From Hedera helix (taxonomy: Eukaryota > Streptophyta > Magnoliopsida > Apiales > Araliaceae), in assembly GCA_947179155.2 (NCBI GenBank), contig OX359286.1, positions 39,074,664 to 39,138,663 on the forward strand: DNA of 64,000 bases. The letters run 5' to 3'. Below the pieces are notes generated by a model. That model searched no databases and was not told the origin of the DNA. It saw nothing but the letters and a program-made list of their open reading frames with translations. This document shows, piece by piece, positions 37,523-49,301 of the stretch. A program made the position numbers and the translations under genes. The number at the start of each line of letters is the position of its first letter. Positions within the stretch are counted from its first letter, which is position 1.

Positions 37523-38992
37523 TCAATTGAGAGCTGCGACACGAGTATTACTCTTCCGTGCAAGCTTTGTCCACTCGGTATGAAAAGATCCTGGACGGTC
37601 AACCCTCTCATAGGTATGTGCACCAAACAAGTCCCTCTGAGCTTGAACAAGGTTAGCAGGAAGTCTGGCACGCCTATAGGTATCAAAATAGGAAAGACTA
37701 GCACACATTCCCGGGATACTAACTCCAGCAGAAATGGCCAATCCCACCACTCTCCTCCACGCCATCTCCCTCTGCACCATCTCCCTAGCAAACTCAGGGT
37801 CCACCAACAAGCTCGCCAAATTTGGATTCCGCTGATATGCCTTCTTAATCCGGTCCAAAAACACAGCTCTAATGATACACCCACCTTTCCAAATCCTAGC
37901 CAATTCCCCAAAATTCAAATTCCACCCCTTTTCAACACTCTTTGCCCTCAACAAATTCATCCCCTGAGCATAACTACAAATCTTGGACGCATACAATGCC
38001 TGCCTCACATCATCAATCAACCTCTTCTTATCAACCCCACTTTTTACCACACCAACTTCCTTATAAACCTCAGAAGCTGCCTCTCTCTCAGCCTTCAACC
38101 CACTCAAGAACCTACAATCCAAAGAGGCGGCAATGGTGGGAACAGGCACTGACAACTCCGCAGCCTGCTGGACCGTCCATTTCCCGGTTCCTTTCATCCC
38201 AGTCTTATCCAAAACCTTATCAACTAACTCCCCTTCCCCAAGTGGATCCTTAACTTTAAATATATCAGCAGTGATTTCAATCAAGAAACTCTCTAATTCC
38301 CCTCTATTCCACTCATCAAAAATCTCCGCTAATTCGGCATTCGACAAACCCCCAACATTCTTTAACACGTCATACGCCTCAGAAATCAATTGCATATCGC
38401 CATACTCAATCCCATTATGAACCATTTTCACAAAGTTACCCGACCCACCTTCCCCAATGTAAGTAACACACGGCCCATCTTCAACTTGAGCTGCAACTTT
38501 CTCAACAATATCCTTAATATTGTTATACGCTTGGTAAGACCCGCCGGGCATCAAAGACGGACCATTTCGGGCACCCTCTTCACCGCCCGAAACGCCCATC
38601 CCCAAATAGAGCAGGCCGTTGCCGGAAGCTTCGGAAATGCGGCGCTCAGTATTCTCGTACCACTCGTTACCACCGTCGATGATGGTGTCGCCGGGTTCCA
38701 TGTGGGCCGACAAGGAGGTGATGGTTTTGTCAACGGGATCGCCGGCTTTGACCAAGATGATGTCGGATCTGGGTTTTTGGAGAGAGAGCACGAAATCACG
38801 TGGAGTGTAGAGGCCGGTTACCGGGAGCTGGCCTTCGTTATGGGCTCGATCTAGGGTTTCGTCGACTTTGGAAATGGTGCGATTGTAGACGGAGATTGGG
38901 AAACCTTTCTCGGCGATGTTGAGGGCCAGGTTTTGGCCCATCACGGCTAGGCCTGCTAGGCCGATGCGGGAAAAAGCTGTAGAGGCTTCCAT
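37523..38992 (-). CDS. PGD: 6-phosphogluconate dehydrogenase, decarboxylating
   Basis: This intronless 489-aa protein is full length for the family. It oxidises 6-phosphogluconate to ribulose 5-phosphate and CO2 with NADP, the third step of the oxidative pentose phosphate pathway. The NADP-binding Rossmann motif GLAGLAVMGQNLALN lies at residues 11-25, with NRT at 37-39 contacting the cofactor region. Substrate loops include IIDGGNEW (104-111) and GVSGGEEGARNGPS (133-146). The catalytic lysine is K189 in NFVKMVHNGIEY, with E196 as the partner acid. The signature LDKTGMKGTGKW is at 261-272. There is no N-terminal transit peptide, and the C-terminus (RVAALN) lacks the SKI-type peroxisomal signal of Arabidopsis PGD2. 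A cytosolic or dual PGD1/PGD3-like location is therefore more likely. The ATG is preceded by a purine/GAGA-rich leader on the transcribed strand. Confidence 0.97.
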   Translation of the reverse strand: MEASTAFSRIGLAGLAVMGQNLALNIAEKGFPISVYNRTISKVDETLDRAHNEGQLPVTGLYTPRDFVLSLQKPRSDIILVKAGDPVDKTITSLSAHMEPGDTIIDGGNEWYENTERRISEASGNGLLYLGMGVSGGEEGARNGPSLMPGGSYQAYNNIKDIVEKVAAQVEDGPCVTYIGEGGSGNFVKMVHNGIEYGDMQLISEAYDVLKNVGGLSNAELAEIFDEWNRGELESFLIEITADIFKVKDPLGEGELVDKVLDKTGMKGTGKWTVQQAAELSVPVPTIAASLDCRFLSGLKAEREAASEVYKEVGVVKSGVDKKRLIDDVRQALYASKICSYAQGMNLLRAKSVEKGWNLNFGELARIWKGGCIIRAVFLDRIKKAYQRNPNLASLLVDPEFAREMVQREMAWRRVVGLAISAGVSIPGMCASLSYFDTYRRARLPANLVQAQRDLFGAHTYERVDRPGSFHTEWTKLARKSNTRVAALN

Positions 38993-39316
38993 TGTTGGTA
39001 GAGACAGAGAGAACGGGGAGGTTTTAGAGAGAGAGAGTAAGGGGTTTTAGAAACACTTGTACTTTTAAGTACGTAAAGAAGGAAATATATGGTGTATCTG
39101 GGAGTGGTAGGTGGAGAAAGCGAGAGAGAGAGCGAGAGTGACGGACTCGACGAGAGAGTGAAAGGGTGGATTCAGTTCAGTGACCCCAACATTATAAATT
39201 GTCGAAGCGACGATGATTACTAGGTGTGGAAAGAGTATCCACCTAGTTTTTCAGGTTGGCGGCGATGGTGGTGACTAAGTGTTTATGTTTTATTTGATTT
39301 GATTTAAGATCTATAA
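38993..39316 (-). promoter_or_regulatory. 5' leader and proximal promoter of 6PGDH
   Basis: Read on the minus strand, the leader contains TC-rich repeats (GAGAGAG blocks on the plus strand at 39020-39160), a common core-promoter feature in plants. No clear TATA box was seen. A hAT element inserted at 39325 marks the distal side. Confidence 0.45.
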
Positions 39317-39324
39317 TTAATTTG

Positions 39325-40170
39325 TAGACCTGGCAAAAAAATTAAGCCACGAGTTTTTATTTTTTAGCCTAAAAAAAAACGAGCCATTTTGACTCGACTT
39401 ATTTTTGGTTCGGTCCGATCCGTGATTTAAAATAATTTTTTAAAAATAAATAAATAAATATATCATTATATAAAAAAAATATTTAAAATAACTTAATCTA
39501 TTAATTATTTAGATCAATTTATAAAATAAAACTTTTATAGTTTTATTCATTTATTCAAAATACTATTATCTCTAAATATATGACTATTAGATATAAAAGA
39601 ACTTAAATAAGACAAAATTTAAAATATTATTGATTAGCAAATGTTAATAAAAAATAATAATTAATTATGTTTTAATATATTTGCACATAGCAGAATACGT
39701 TACATGTATAATCAAATAATTGTCACTATATAAATACATACATGTGTAATGTGCTTGTGATATTATTCTAGCATTTTTTTAAAATTAGTCACTTGATATT
39801 TAATTATAATTATTAGTTTCACATAATTAATTAAATAAATAATACTCACAGTAGTTTATAAAGTTAAAATTATTTCTTAATTAAACATAAGTTTTTAAAT
39901 GTTTTTTTATTAATAAGTACATTTTTATTGAATAAAACAAATTGCATGTTATACTCAATAGCCTAAAATCAAAATATCATGTTATGTATCATAATTATAT
40001 ATAAAAAAAATTAAATAATTATAAAATAATAATAATAAAATAATCATATAGCCCGTGGGCTGGCCCGGCCCTGCCCGTCCGGGCCACGGGCCGAAGAAAT
40101 TTAGCCCAAAAAAACCCGGGTCCTTTCGACCCGGCCCGTTTGAGCTAGTCGGGCCCGTTTGCCAGATCTA
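39325..40170. mobile_element. hAT MITE with perfect 8-bp TSD, 846 bp
   Basis: The ends are TAGACCTGGCAAA and, on the other strand, TAGATCTGGCAAA (one mismatch). The octamer TTAATTTG flanks both sides exactly (39317-39324 and 40171-40178). Subterminal GGCCCG/CGGGCC motifs crowd the right end (40050-40160) and CGAGCC/GACTCG motifs the left. The centre is AT-rich with no transposase. It lies about 330 bp upstream of the 6PGDH start codon. Confidence 0.92.
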
Positions 40171-40362
40171 TTAATTTGATTCAATTTTTAAAAAAAATGC
40201 TAAATTAAAAATGTTAATTATAAAAAAATGATACTCCAGTAGATGATTCCACTCGTGAGTTTGATGGATATTCTAATCTAAAATTGTATAGATTGTGTTT
40301 TTTAAAATTAAATAAAGATATTATATTGCTGTTTGTTTTTACTAAACTGAAAATATGTTAAT

Positions 40363-41396
40363 TGCCATTGGGTCTAAGATTAATATTAAATTTTATGTGT
40401 TGATGTTCTGTGTGTGATGCATTGATTTGCACCAAACCAGTCAGTAGGGTTCACACACAAGCACACACATTTATATATAAAACACACAGTCACACACAAA
40501 GTCACACTTTACATGATAATGTTCCAACATTTTATTGCACTCTCAATAACAAGGATACATCATCTAAGGGTTTGTTAGATTCACACACATTGCCTGTCAT
40601 TCACAAACACCAACATGCATATTTATAGATTACAAAATAGGTATGTAGTTGATTTTTCCAACTGCCTAGGAATTTCTTAGTCAATAGCCTTTCAACATTC
40701 AAATTCAAACATACTACTGTCTAGCAACTGTCTATAACAGATATGTTTGATCCACAAGTTTAAATTTGAATTTAAGACAGCCAACATGTGCATTTGGATG
40801 TTATTTGAATATGTAACCACACATAACTGCCACCAAATCCATCCTGCCAGTTCTACACCAACCTACCAAGCTAGCCCACATCTTTGTTGTCTCAACCCCC
40901 GAATTTGCCCAACATGTGCCATAATTACTTGCCAATCTAGCCCACACAAAATTCCAACCAATTCAAACACTTGCCCAAGGTGCTACCCACGAAGAACATG
41001 ATCGTGCATGTATTGTTCTTACCCAATCATACTTAGCCCATGCAAGGGTTTTTATTCGATCCAAGCTACCAATTCGTATGCTAGTATTATTGTTAGGAGA
41101 GCCTAATAATACCCCAACGTGCCTCACGCATAGGTCATAATAGCCTGCCCATGGCCTGAGTGGACTTCACAGACCACCCTTCCCCTATTATAGATATTAT
41201 AAAAAAATTTAATCTATCAGCAACAGACATCATGTGTGCTTGAAGAGTCATAATGTATACCTTCTGGATATACCCGTTTAGCCAGTTATTTTACCACACA
41301 CATTGAATGAGCTAAGTGTCAAAGTCAATCTTGGTATGCTGTCTAACCATCCCACATACCAAGCACATGTCAACCCACTAAAGGGCTAGCAAACCA
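40363..41396 (-). repeat. 3' LTR of the outer element
   Basis: It matches 56701-57767 in direct orientation, for example at GATGCATTGATTTGCACCAA and CCAACTGCCTAGGAATTTCT. It runs from TGCCATTGGGTC to GCAAACCA on the plus strand. Directly beyond it, the minus strand reads AATGGGGG, a good polypurine tract. Confidence 0.85.
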
Positions 41397-41807
41397 CCCC
41401 CATTATAAGAACCAGACGTTTTCGTCGGATGGTGTTCTTAGTAGTCCACAATCTACTTCTCAAACTACCACAAAGTTAAATCATGTTCCCAACTAGTATC
41501 TGCTTCAGCATCACCTTTTCAATGAACTAGATAACCCGTCCTTCGATTCTTGTTACTTTGACCCTCAGTCCTATAAACTAAAATCTTTTCGACCTCCTAT
41601 CAAACTGTTTCCTTATTATAGCGGAGCCCTCGTGGCTTATTTTCGGCCTTCATCAAGCAACTCTCGCTAGAATGGTTTTAGATAGCGTACATGAAACGTT
41701 AGATGAACTTTTAATCGATTTGAAAGTTTTAATCTGTATGCTACAACCCCAACTTTCTTCATAATCAATCATCTATGCATAGTCTTAATTCTTGCCTTCT
41801 TCCAAAT

Positions 41808-42014
41808 CTATGGTGTCAATTTCAACAACACCATATCTCCCACCTTAAATTCAAGCGGCCTATGATGTGTATCAGCATACTTTTTCATTCGCCTCGCTAC
41901 CTTGTTAAGACTATAATATGCTTCTCCAAGCAACTCTATTCTGGACCTTGCATGACGATATGCAGTAGGACAATTACCACCATTATACTGCATAACTACA
42001 TCATTTGGAGTCAA
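41808..42014 (-). pseudogene. Outer element: integrase C-terminal remnant
   Basis: The frame contains RMKKYADTHHRPLEFKVGD and MVLLKLTP, the end of a gypsy integrase before its GPY/F and chromodomain part. Further downstream on the minus strand, blocks like LKVHLTFHVRYLKPF are readable but broken by several stops. Between about 42015 and 43490 integrase and RNase H pieces are visible only as scattered fragments (for example VADALSRN near 42850). Confidence 0.8.
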
Positions 42015-43496
42015 CGGTTAAAAATCCATGCACAACTCAGAGGGACTCATGCATGTTGCAGAGGAACAATGTTAGTTATAACAAAACTATGTTGGCTCCA
42101 ATAATTTCAACCAGTTTTTCTGACTTATAATCACATAATGCCGCAAATACTCCTTAAACAATTGATTTGTCGTGCTAAACTTCAATTCATAACTAACCAA
42201 TCCAAATAAAACTGTCTAAAATTTTTCTGTGAACCGAGTATCTCAATCACTTATGATATCATCCGACAACCTAAAATACTTCACAACATTCTTGAAAAAT
42301 AAACCAACAGCAACATCCGCTATACAAGTATTTGGTGCTGGGCTGAACAACACATAATTTGAAAAACGATCAATAACCACTAATATTGATCTCATTCTAT
42401 TTACCTTACCCAGAAATGAAATCCATCGACACTGATTACTAAGGCCTGTCCAGAATATAAAGAGACTACAACAAGTTTACTTCCCTTTTTTCAACCTTAT
42501 TTACTTGGAACACTAGACAAAATTTTACATACGCCTCATGCCATTATCCATTTTGGCTAGTAGTAAGAGCGAGACATCAAAGCCAACATCCTTTTGATAC
42601 ATAGGTGACCAACCCATTTTGTATTACGTGTCTCATGCATAATTTATCTCCTTAATCCCCCTCCGTATGGAATATACAACCTACTGCCATTTGCATATAG
42701 CAAATCATTATCAATCCTGCATCTTCAAACTAAGCCCTCATGTAAACGCACGAAGTTTCTGGTACACAACATTACTTTAAGATTATTATTTGATTTTATA
42801 TAATAATTTTTTCTCCACAATAGTAAGAGTAGTAATAAATTCCTGCATCACATTTCTACTCAATGCATCAGCAACTAAATTCTGCTTTATTGGTTTGTAC
42901 ATTCACACAAAATCAAATTCCACAAGAAATTCTTTTTTATGTGTCTGCTTAAGAGTCAACTTCCTTTAAGACTTAAAGTAGGTGTTAGCAATATTGTCAG
43001 TCACCACAATAAACTCCGTGCCTAGTAAATAATATTTCCAAGTCTCCAAATAATGCACTATTACATTCATTTCTTTCTCATGGGTAATATACTGTTGTTC
43101 AGCATCCTTCAACTTTCAGCTTTCATAAGCCACAGTGTGATTTTCCTGCACAAGTACTCCACCAATAACCTTATCCGACACATCAGTATGAACTTAAAAA
43201 GGAATCCTAAAGTTGGGAAGTCTTAATACCGATTTAGATTACACTTATTCTTTTAATCTTTTAAATGCATCTTGACATCCTGATGTCCATTTTTACTTTT
43301 TATCCTTCTTAAGCAAGTTAATTAAGGGAGTCACCATCTTAGAATAAAACCTTGAAAAACGTACGATAATAATTAGTCAATCCAAAAAATGATCTCAAAT
43401 CAACAACTTTAATAGGAGCAGTCTGTTTAACATTGGCTTGGACTTTTTTCTCATTTATTCTGACATATCCTTGCCTAACCCAATGCCCAAGGAACA

Positions 43497-43853
43497 TTAC
43501 ATATGCCCTGCAAAATTCACACTTTTTATTTTTACATAGAACTGATATTCCCTCAACTTTTGTAATATCAATCTAAGATGTTCAACATGACTATCTAGGG
43601 TTTCACTGTACACCACAATATCATCCAGATATAACATAACAAATCTATATAAATATTCATAAAATACATCGTTCATAAGATTATAAAATGTAGCAGGGGC
43701 ATTTGTCAAATCAAACGGCATCACAAGGAATTCATATGAACCATACCTTGTTACATAAGTCGTTTTTGCCTTATCACCACCAACAATCCTTACTTGTCAA
43801 TACCTCGATCTCAAGTCCAGCTTTGTAAAATACTTGGCATGCGACAAGCGACC
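43497..43853 (-). pseudogene. Outer element: reverse transcriptase, C-terminal half
   Basis: The minus strand reads KYFTKLDLRS, then MPFDLTNAPATFYNLMNDVF and the catalytic block MLYLDDIVVYSETLDSHVEH (YxDD intact). A stop interrupts the early part (RSRY, stop, QVRI). The sequence is cut at 43853/43854 by the inner element; its N-terminal half resumes at 54668. Confidence 0.88.
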
Positions 43854-45289
43854 TGTAAGACCCCGAATTTTATGAAATATAAAATTAATTTTCTTCATAT
43901 ATATTTTTTCTGAAACAGTAAGTGGTTAAATTGATAAAATTGAAAGTTAAGGATGTTATGTGCAAATTTTATTTTGTCGGACAATATTCGTTTTGTCGGG
44001 GAATATTCGGGCCGTACGACGGCGCCGAAATAACTAATTATTGGTGGACCCCACAACAGAATATTTGTCGGATATAGAAAACGACAGAAGTAACCTTTTT
44101 AAATAAAAATAGTCAACGGTATTAACTGTTAAAATACCGGTGATAAAAGAATAGTAGCATACGGTAATTTATGGTATTTTCTGTAGCACACGGTACTCTA
44201 CAGTAGCACACGGTATTGCACAGTGTCTCATATTATTGACACCGTAACTGTTACGCATCATTTCATCGATAATTGTCACTGCATAATATTTTATATTATC
44301 AATTCAATTATTGTTGTTACACAGTATTTTGCATTATTGATTCAATAATTGTTATTACACTGTATTTCATATCATCGACTCAATAATTGTTGTTGCACTG
44401 TTTTTAAAATTATTAAACCTAATAATTGTCACAGTTGCAAATATACTGTAATTTATAATAATCTGTAACGTGTTTATTACATTATTGTTGAATTATTGTT
44501 GTAGCATTATTTTATTTTATATGTTGGACCCACAGGAAAAATAAAAATTTTATTTTTCAAAAGTTACTATTCACTCTCGGAATTTACTATTCATTCCCGG
44601 AAAAGTTACTATTCACTGACGGAAGTTACTGTTCATCTCGGGAAAGTCACTGTTCATCTGACGACAGAAGTTACTGTTCATTACTGTTCACTTTTTGAAA
44701 ATTTTAAAGTTACTGTGCAAAGTTACTGTGCAAGTATTGAAAAAATTTTAAAAACGTTTGCGCAGCCTCTGCTGAATTTATTTTTTTTTTTCTGTTCACC
44801 TACCACGCATAGTAACTTCTTTTCTCCTATAAATAGCTTGTTCAGCTGAATAGAAAAATCACACCTAAAACATAGAATTTTTCTATAAGAATTTTATGAG
44901 TTTTCTCTGAGAATAGTAAGGTTATTTTGAGAGTTTGAAAGCCAAAAGGAGTGCAGAAATTTTTCAAGTAAGTCTTTTATTAAAAAGTAGTAATTTTATA
45001 AATTCCTATTTTTCACGGTATTCACAAATCTTCCTTTAGAAGACTCTTCTTTAAGAAGATTCATTTTTAAAAGCTTTCTTTGGAAGATTTATTTTGGAAT
45101 ATTATTTTTAAAACTATTTTAAAGTTGGTATTTTATACTACAAAAATTATGTTAAATATATATAATTTTGATAATTCATAATATACGAGTTATCATACAC
45201 TTTGAAATTTATATGTGCTAATTACTAATTTTATTATAAATATATAGGTTGATCAATCTCATTTTTATCAATATCCAGTCACCAGATAA

Positions 45290-45725
45290 GGTAAGAAATG
45301 TCATTTTTTTACACTCTTGAACTTACTACGGTAAGGGATGTCATTTTCCTTCATATTCTTAAACTTACTATGGTAAGAAATGTCATTTTTTTTCACTCTT
45401 AAACTTACTACGGTAAGAAATGTCATTTTTTTTTTACACTCTTGAACTTACTACGGTAAGGAATTTCATTTTCTTTCATACTCTTAAACTTACTACAGTA
45501 AGAAATGTCATTTTTTTTTTTACACTCTTGAACTTACTACGGTAAGGAATTTCATTTTCTTTCATACTCTTAAACTTACTACAGTAAGAAATGTCATTTT
45601 TTTTTACACTCTTGAACTTACTACGGTAAGGAATTTCATTTTCTTTCATACTCTTAAACTTACTACAGTAAGAAATGTCATTTTTTTTTTACACTCTTGA
45701 ACTTGCTACGGTAAGGGATATTATT
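45290..45725. repeat. Tandem array, about 44-bp unit, in the left inner LTR
   Basis: About ten units of the type GGTAAGAAATGTCATTTTT...ACTCTTGAACTTACTAC, alternating between two variants so that a higher-order period of about 88 bp appears. The right LTR has only about three units (53100-53230). Confidence 0.85.
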
Positions 45726-46175
45726 TTCTTTCATACTCCTGAATCGAAACTTATTATGGAACTATTGCTTCTATAATTCCTGAAAATATTATATGTTCCA
45801 TAATAGTTGAACTTCATTATTTCAACTGAACCTTCCTATTTTCTGAATCTTTCTATTGAACTGTAACCGTTATTCTGAACTGAGAATCTTGAATAACATT
45901 TTTAAATTTCACTCCACATCATGTTGACAATTTGGACATTATTTGAATCTGCACAAAGTAAACTTCCGATACTTATTGTTTATCCTGTTTCTTCTGTTCA
46001 TCAATTGTATCACTATTATTTGTACTAATCATCAAGAATCAAGCTGTTGTGAATATCTGTGGTCGGGGGCACAGATGTGATATATTTGTTGAACAGATGA
46101 TAGGTTAAAGGCGATATACTAGGTTAAAGGCGATACATCTGTTCGGTGTTTTTTATGGCACGTGGTGAATGTTCT

Positions 46176-46640
46176 CTTTGGCCCGTAGTGCAAAGATGAA
46201 CTGTTGGTTGGTATGATTATGACCAAAGGCTGAATCTGGTATAATCATGACCGTTGGTGCTTTATTGAATATCTTTGGCCCGTAGTGCAAAGATGAACTG
46301 TTGGTTGGTATGATTATGACCAAAGGCTGAATCTGGTATAATCATGACCGTTGGTGCTTTATTGAATATCTTTGGCCCGTAGTGCAAAGATGAACTGTTG
46401 ATTGGTATGATTATTACCAAAGGCTGAATCTGGTATAATCATGACCGTTGGTGTTATATTAAATGTCTTTGGCCCGTAGTGCAAAGATGAACTGTTGATT
46501 GGTATGATTATTACCAAAGGCTGAATCTGGTATAATCATGACCGTTGGTGTTATATTAAATGTCTTTGGCCCGTAGTGCAAATATGAACTGTTGATCTGC
46601 ATGATTATGATCAGGAACTGTGAATTTTTATTATCATGAT
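46176..46640. repeat. Tandem array, 97-bp unit, in the left inner LTR
   Basis: CTTTGGCCCGTAGTGCAAAG recurs at 46176, 46273, 46370, 46467 and 46564, exactly 97 bases apart. Each unit also holds two related pieces, GGTATGATTATGACC and GGTATAATCATGACC. The right LTR has only about two copies (51910-52030). Confidence 0.93.
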
Positions 46641-47160
46641 TAATGGTATTTCAGATGATAAAAGTTGATGATATTTTTACAAAAAAGAGAAGCGAGTGGA
46701 CATTATAGTCTGCATTATTCTTCTAATAGATTGCTCATTCCGCTGCTATTATTGATCTGAACATTGTTTAAGAATTTAACTACAGTTTTTGATATAAACC
46801 TTGTAGTCTATTGTATTCTATCAAGAACTCAACTGTTGAAGGCTAATGATAATTTATTCGTCATTATCTTAGTCATGATATTTCTTACTGGGCTATTTGA
46901 GCTCACCCTTTCTTTTGTTCCATTGTTTTTCAACAGGAGATGAAAACGTAACAGGGTCTAGCCGGGGGATGGAGTGAGAGTCTGAGGAATAGCTGTCGTA
47001 GTCTTCACGTGTTGTAAAATAGTGTGACAATAATAGTGAAGACTTAGTTGTGTATTATTATACACTGTATTGTTGTACGTTGTGTTTTGTTGTAATAATT
47101 TTGTTGTAGTCTTTTGACGACTCAAGTTTGGGCTGTGTGGGCCTAGATTTGGGGGCGTCA

Positions 47161-47612
47161 CTTGAAGGGATTATCATTCTTTGATTCTCGAAAATAATAT
47201 CGTTTCTTTCTTGTGCCATTTATTTCCATGTATTAAATTGTGGGAATAACCTTACGGCGCGGATTATCGCCTGTTTGGTGAATAACTATTCGTATTCAAA
47301 TTGATGGGAATAACCTTACGGTGCGGATTATCGCCTGTTGGTGAAATAACCCTTTTTATTTGTCTCGTGTGGAAATAATTTGTCTACACGAATTATCACA
47401 TGACACTTTTATTCCATATTCGTAAGTGATATCATTTTCCTTTATACTCATAAGGGATACCATCTTTTTCATCTTCCATTATTCAAACTTATTATGGTAA
47501 GGGATATTAATTCCCTTCACCTTTTGTTAATCAAACCTGCTACGGTAAGGGATATTATTTTCTTTCATACACCTAAATCGAAACTTCTAATGGAACTATT
47601 GCTTCTATAATT
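47161..47612 (+). repeat. Displaced LTR fragment between left LTR and pol
   Basis: It matches the reverse complement of about 52440-53085 in the right LTR, allowing for fewer tandem units, and is the block missing inside the left LTR. It begins CTTGAAGG directly after the CA end of the left LTR. It ends at ATAATT, joined to the polypurine-tract side of pol. Confidence 0.85.
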
Positions 47613-49295
47613 CAACCTCCCCTCCTTATGAAATTTCGTCCCCGAAATTGACGTACCTGGCATTTCGAAGAGGTATGGATACCTAGACTTCATCTCAGAT
47701 TCTAGCTCCCAGGTCATTTCCTCAATATCTTGGTTCCTCCATAAAACCTTAACTTGAGGTATAACCTTTGAGCGTAAGATCTGCTCCTTCTTATCTAGGA
47801 TCTTAACAGGTACTTCCTCATACGTTAAATCTTCTGCTATAACGTCTGGTTCTAACTCAATGACGTGGTTTGGGTCCTTCACATATTTACGTAACATAGA
47901 TATGTGAAAAACGTTATGGATGCGAGACATACTTGGTGGTAAGGCTAGTCTGTAAGCTACAGTTCCCACCCGATCGAGGATTTCAAATGGGCCAATAAAT
48001 CGAGGGTTGAGTTTTCCTCTCTTTCCGAATCTCGTAACCCCTTTCCATGGAGAAATACGTAAGAATACATGATCTCCGACGTTGAATCTCTCATCTCTCC
48101 GATGAAGATCGGCATAACTCTTTTGTCGTTCTTGTGCTGTCTGTATTCGTTGTCGGATCATTTGGATCTTTTCGGTCGTTAAGCGTACCAACTCGGGTCC
48201 CAACAGTTTTGCTTCTCCTACCTCATTCCAACATACTGGAGAGCGACACTTGCGTCCATATAAAGCCTCGAATGGAGCCATACCTATACTTGCTTGGTAA
48301 CTGTTGTTGTAGGAAAATTCCACCAATGGCAAGTACTTATCCCAACTTGCTTTGAAATCTAGTACGCAAAGTCTCAAAAGATCTTCGAGGGTCTGGATCG
48401 TCCTTTCCGATTGTCCGTCCGTTTGAGGATGGTATGCAGAACTAAAACGTAGTTCAGTGCCCATAGCTTTTTGTAGACTGATCCAAAAGCGTGAAGTGAA
48501 TCTAGGATCTCGATCAGAAACTATGGAAACTGGCATGCCATGCAATCTCACGATCTCATTTATGTACATACCGGCAAGACGTTCAAGTGAAAAGTTTTCT
48601 CGTATAGGCAAGAAATGAGCGGATTTGGTCAATCTATCTACGATGACCCAAATTGCATCTAAGCCTTGAGAAACTTTGGGAAGACCCGTCACGAAATCCA
48701 TATTGATGTGTTCCCACTTCCATTCGGGAACCTCAAGTGGTTGTAAAGGACCCTTAGGTACTTGATGCTCTGCCTTGACACGTTGACAAGTTAAGCACCT
48801 TGAGATAAACTCTGCAATCTCCCTTTTCATATTGTTCCACCAAAATGTATGTCGAAGATCTCGATACATCTTGGTACCTCCAGGGTGGATTGCAAATGGC
48901 GTGTTGTGTGCCTCCATCATGATTTTATGCTTTAATTCAGGATCGTTAGGAACACAGAGTCGAGAGTTGACTCGAAGTATTCCTTTCTCGTCGATTCTTG
49001 CTTCGGGAATGGTACCTTCTTGTACTTTCTTTATCATGTTTATCAGTTCCGGATCGGTAGCTTGAGCAGCTTTAATTTTATCGATTAAAGCTGGTTCTAC
49101 TCGCACGTGAGCAATCTTCGAGTGGGTCCCTGGTGTCTTTAGCTCCATCTCCATCTTTTGCAAGTCGTACAAAATACGCTTTTGTGTTGTCAGCAGTGCA
49201 CTTGTACTCGCATAAGATTTTCTGCTCAAAGCGTCAGCTACAACGTTCGCCTTTCCCGGGTGATACTGGATTGTGTGATCATAATCCTTCAACAG
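47565..49295 (-). pseudogene. Inner element: RNase H end, integrase and chromodomain-like tail
   Basis: This open frame of 575 codons starts with the RNase H tail (YHPGKANVVADALSRK). It carries the integrase zinc finger (HPGGTKMYRDLRHTFWW, CLTCQRVKAEHQ) and the DDE core: D in MDFVTGLP, D in SDRDPRFTS, and E in HPQTDGQSERTIQTLED. The GPY/F-type region follows (FIGPFEILDRVGTVAYRL), then a chromodomain-like tail (VKILDKKEQILRSKVIPQVK, WELESEMKSRYPYLFE). The last roughly 18 codons run past the polypurine tract into the displaced LTR fragment, so the present stop at 47565 is not the original one. The integrase itself looks intact. Confidence 0.92.
47613..47630 (-). promoter_or_regulatory. Polypurine tract and LTR-start stub of the inner element
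   Basis: The minus strand reads CATAAGGAGGGGAGGTTG. This is a polypurine tract followed by TTG, which matches the start of the LTR (TGTAAGACC...). The LTR then breaks off and the inverted fragment begins. In an intact element pol would stop at the TAA of the LTR's TGTAAG. Confidence 0.7.
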
Positions 49296-49301
49296 CTCAA
49301 G

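Larger units (their letters stand above)
43854..47160 (+). repeat. Inner element LTR, left copy, inverted (plus orientation), 3.3 kb
   Basis: It starts TGTAAGACCCCGAATTTTATG and ends TTTGGGGGCGTCA, and matches the reverse complement of 51334-54667. Relative to that copy it lacks an internal block of roughly 600 bases (the right copy's 52510-53100). The junction falls within GGTAAGG-type tandem repeats near 45710, which suggests loss by recombination between repeats. It has expanded 44-bp and 97-bp tandem arrays. Confidence 0.88.

Noticed and set aside
37580..38854. Several long plus-strand open frames across 37.6-38.9 kb
   Set aside because: They are antisense shadows of the highly conserved 6PGDH coding sequence.
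43848..43862. GACCTGTAAGACCCC resembles the TAS3 tasiARF sequence (GACCTTGTAAGACC)
   Set aside because: It straddles the outer element/LTR junction, differs by a missing T, and lacks paired miR390 sites. It is simply the start of the LTR.
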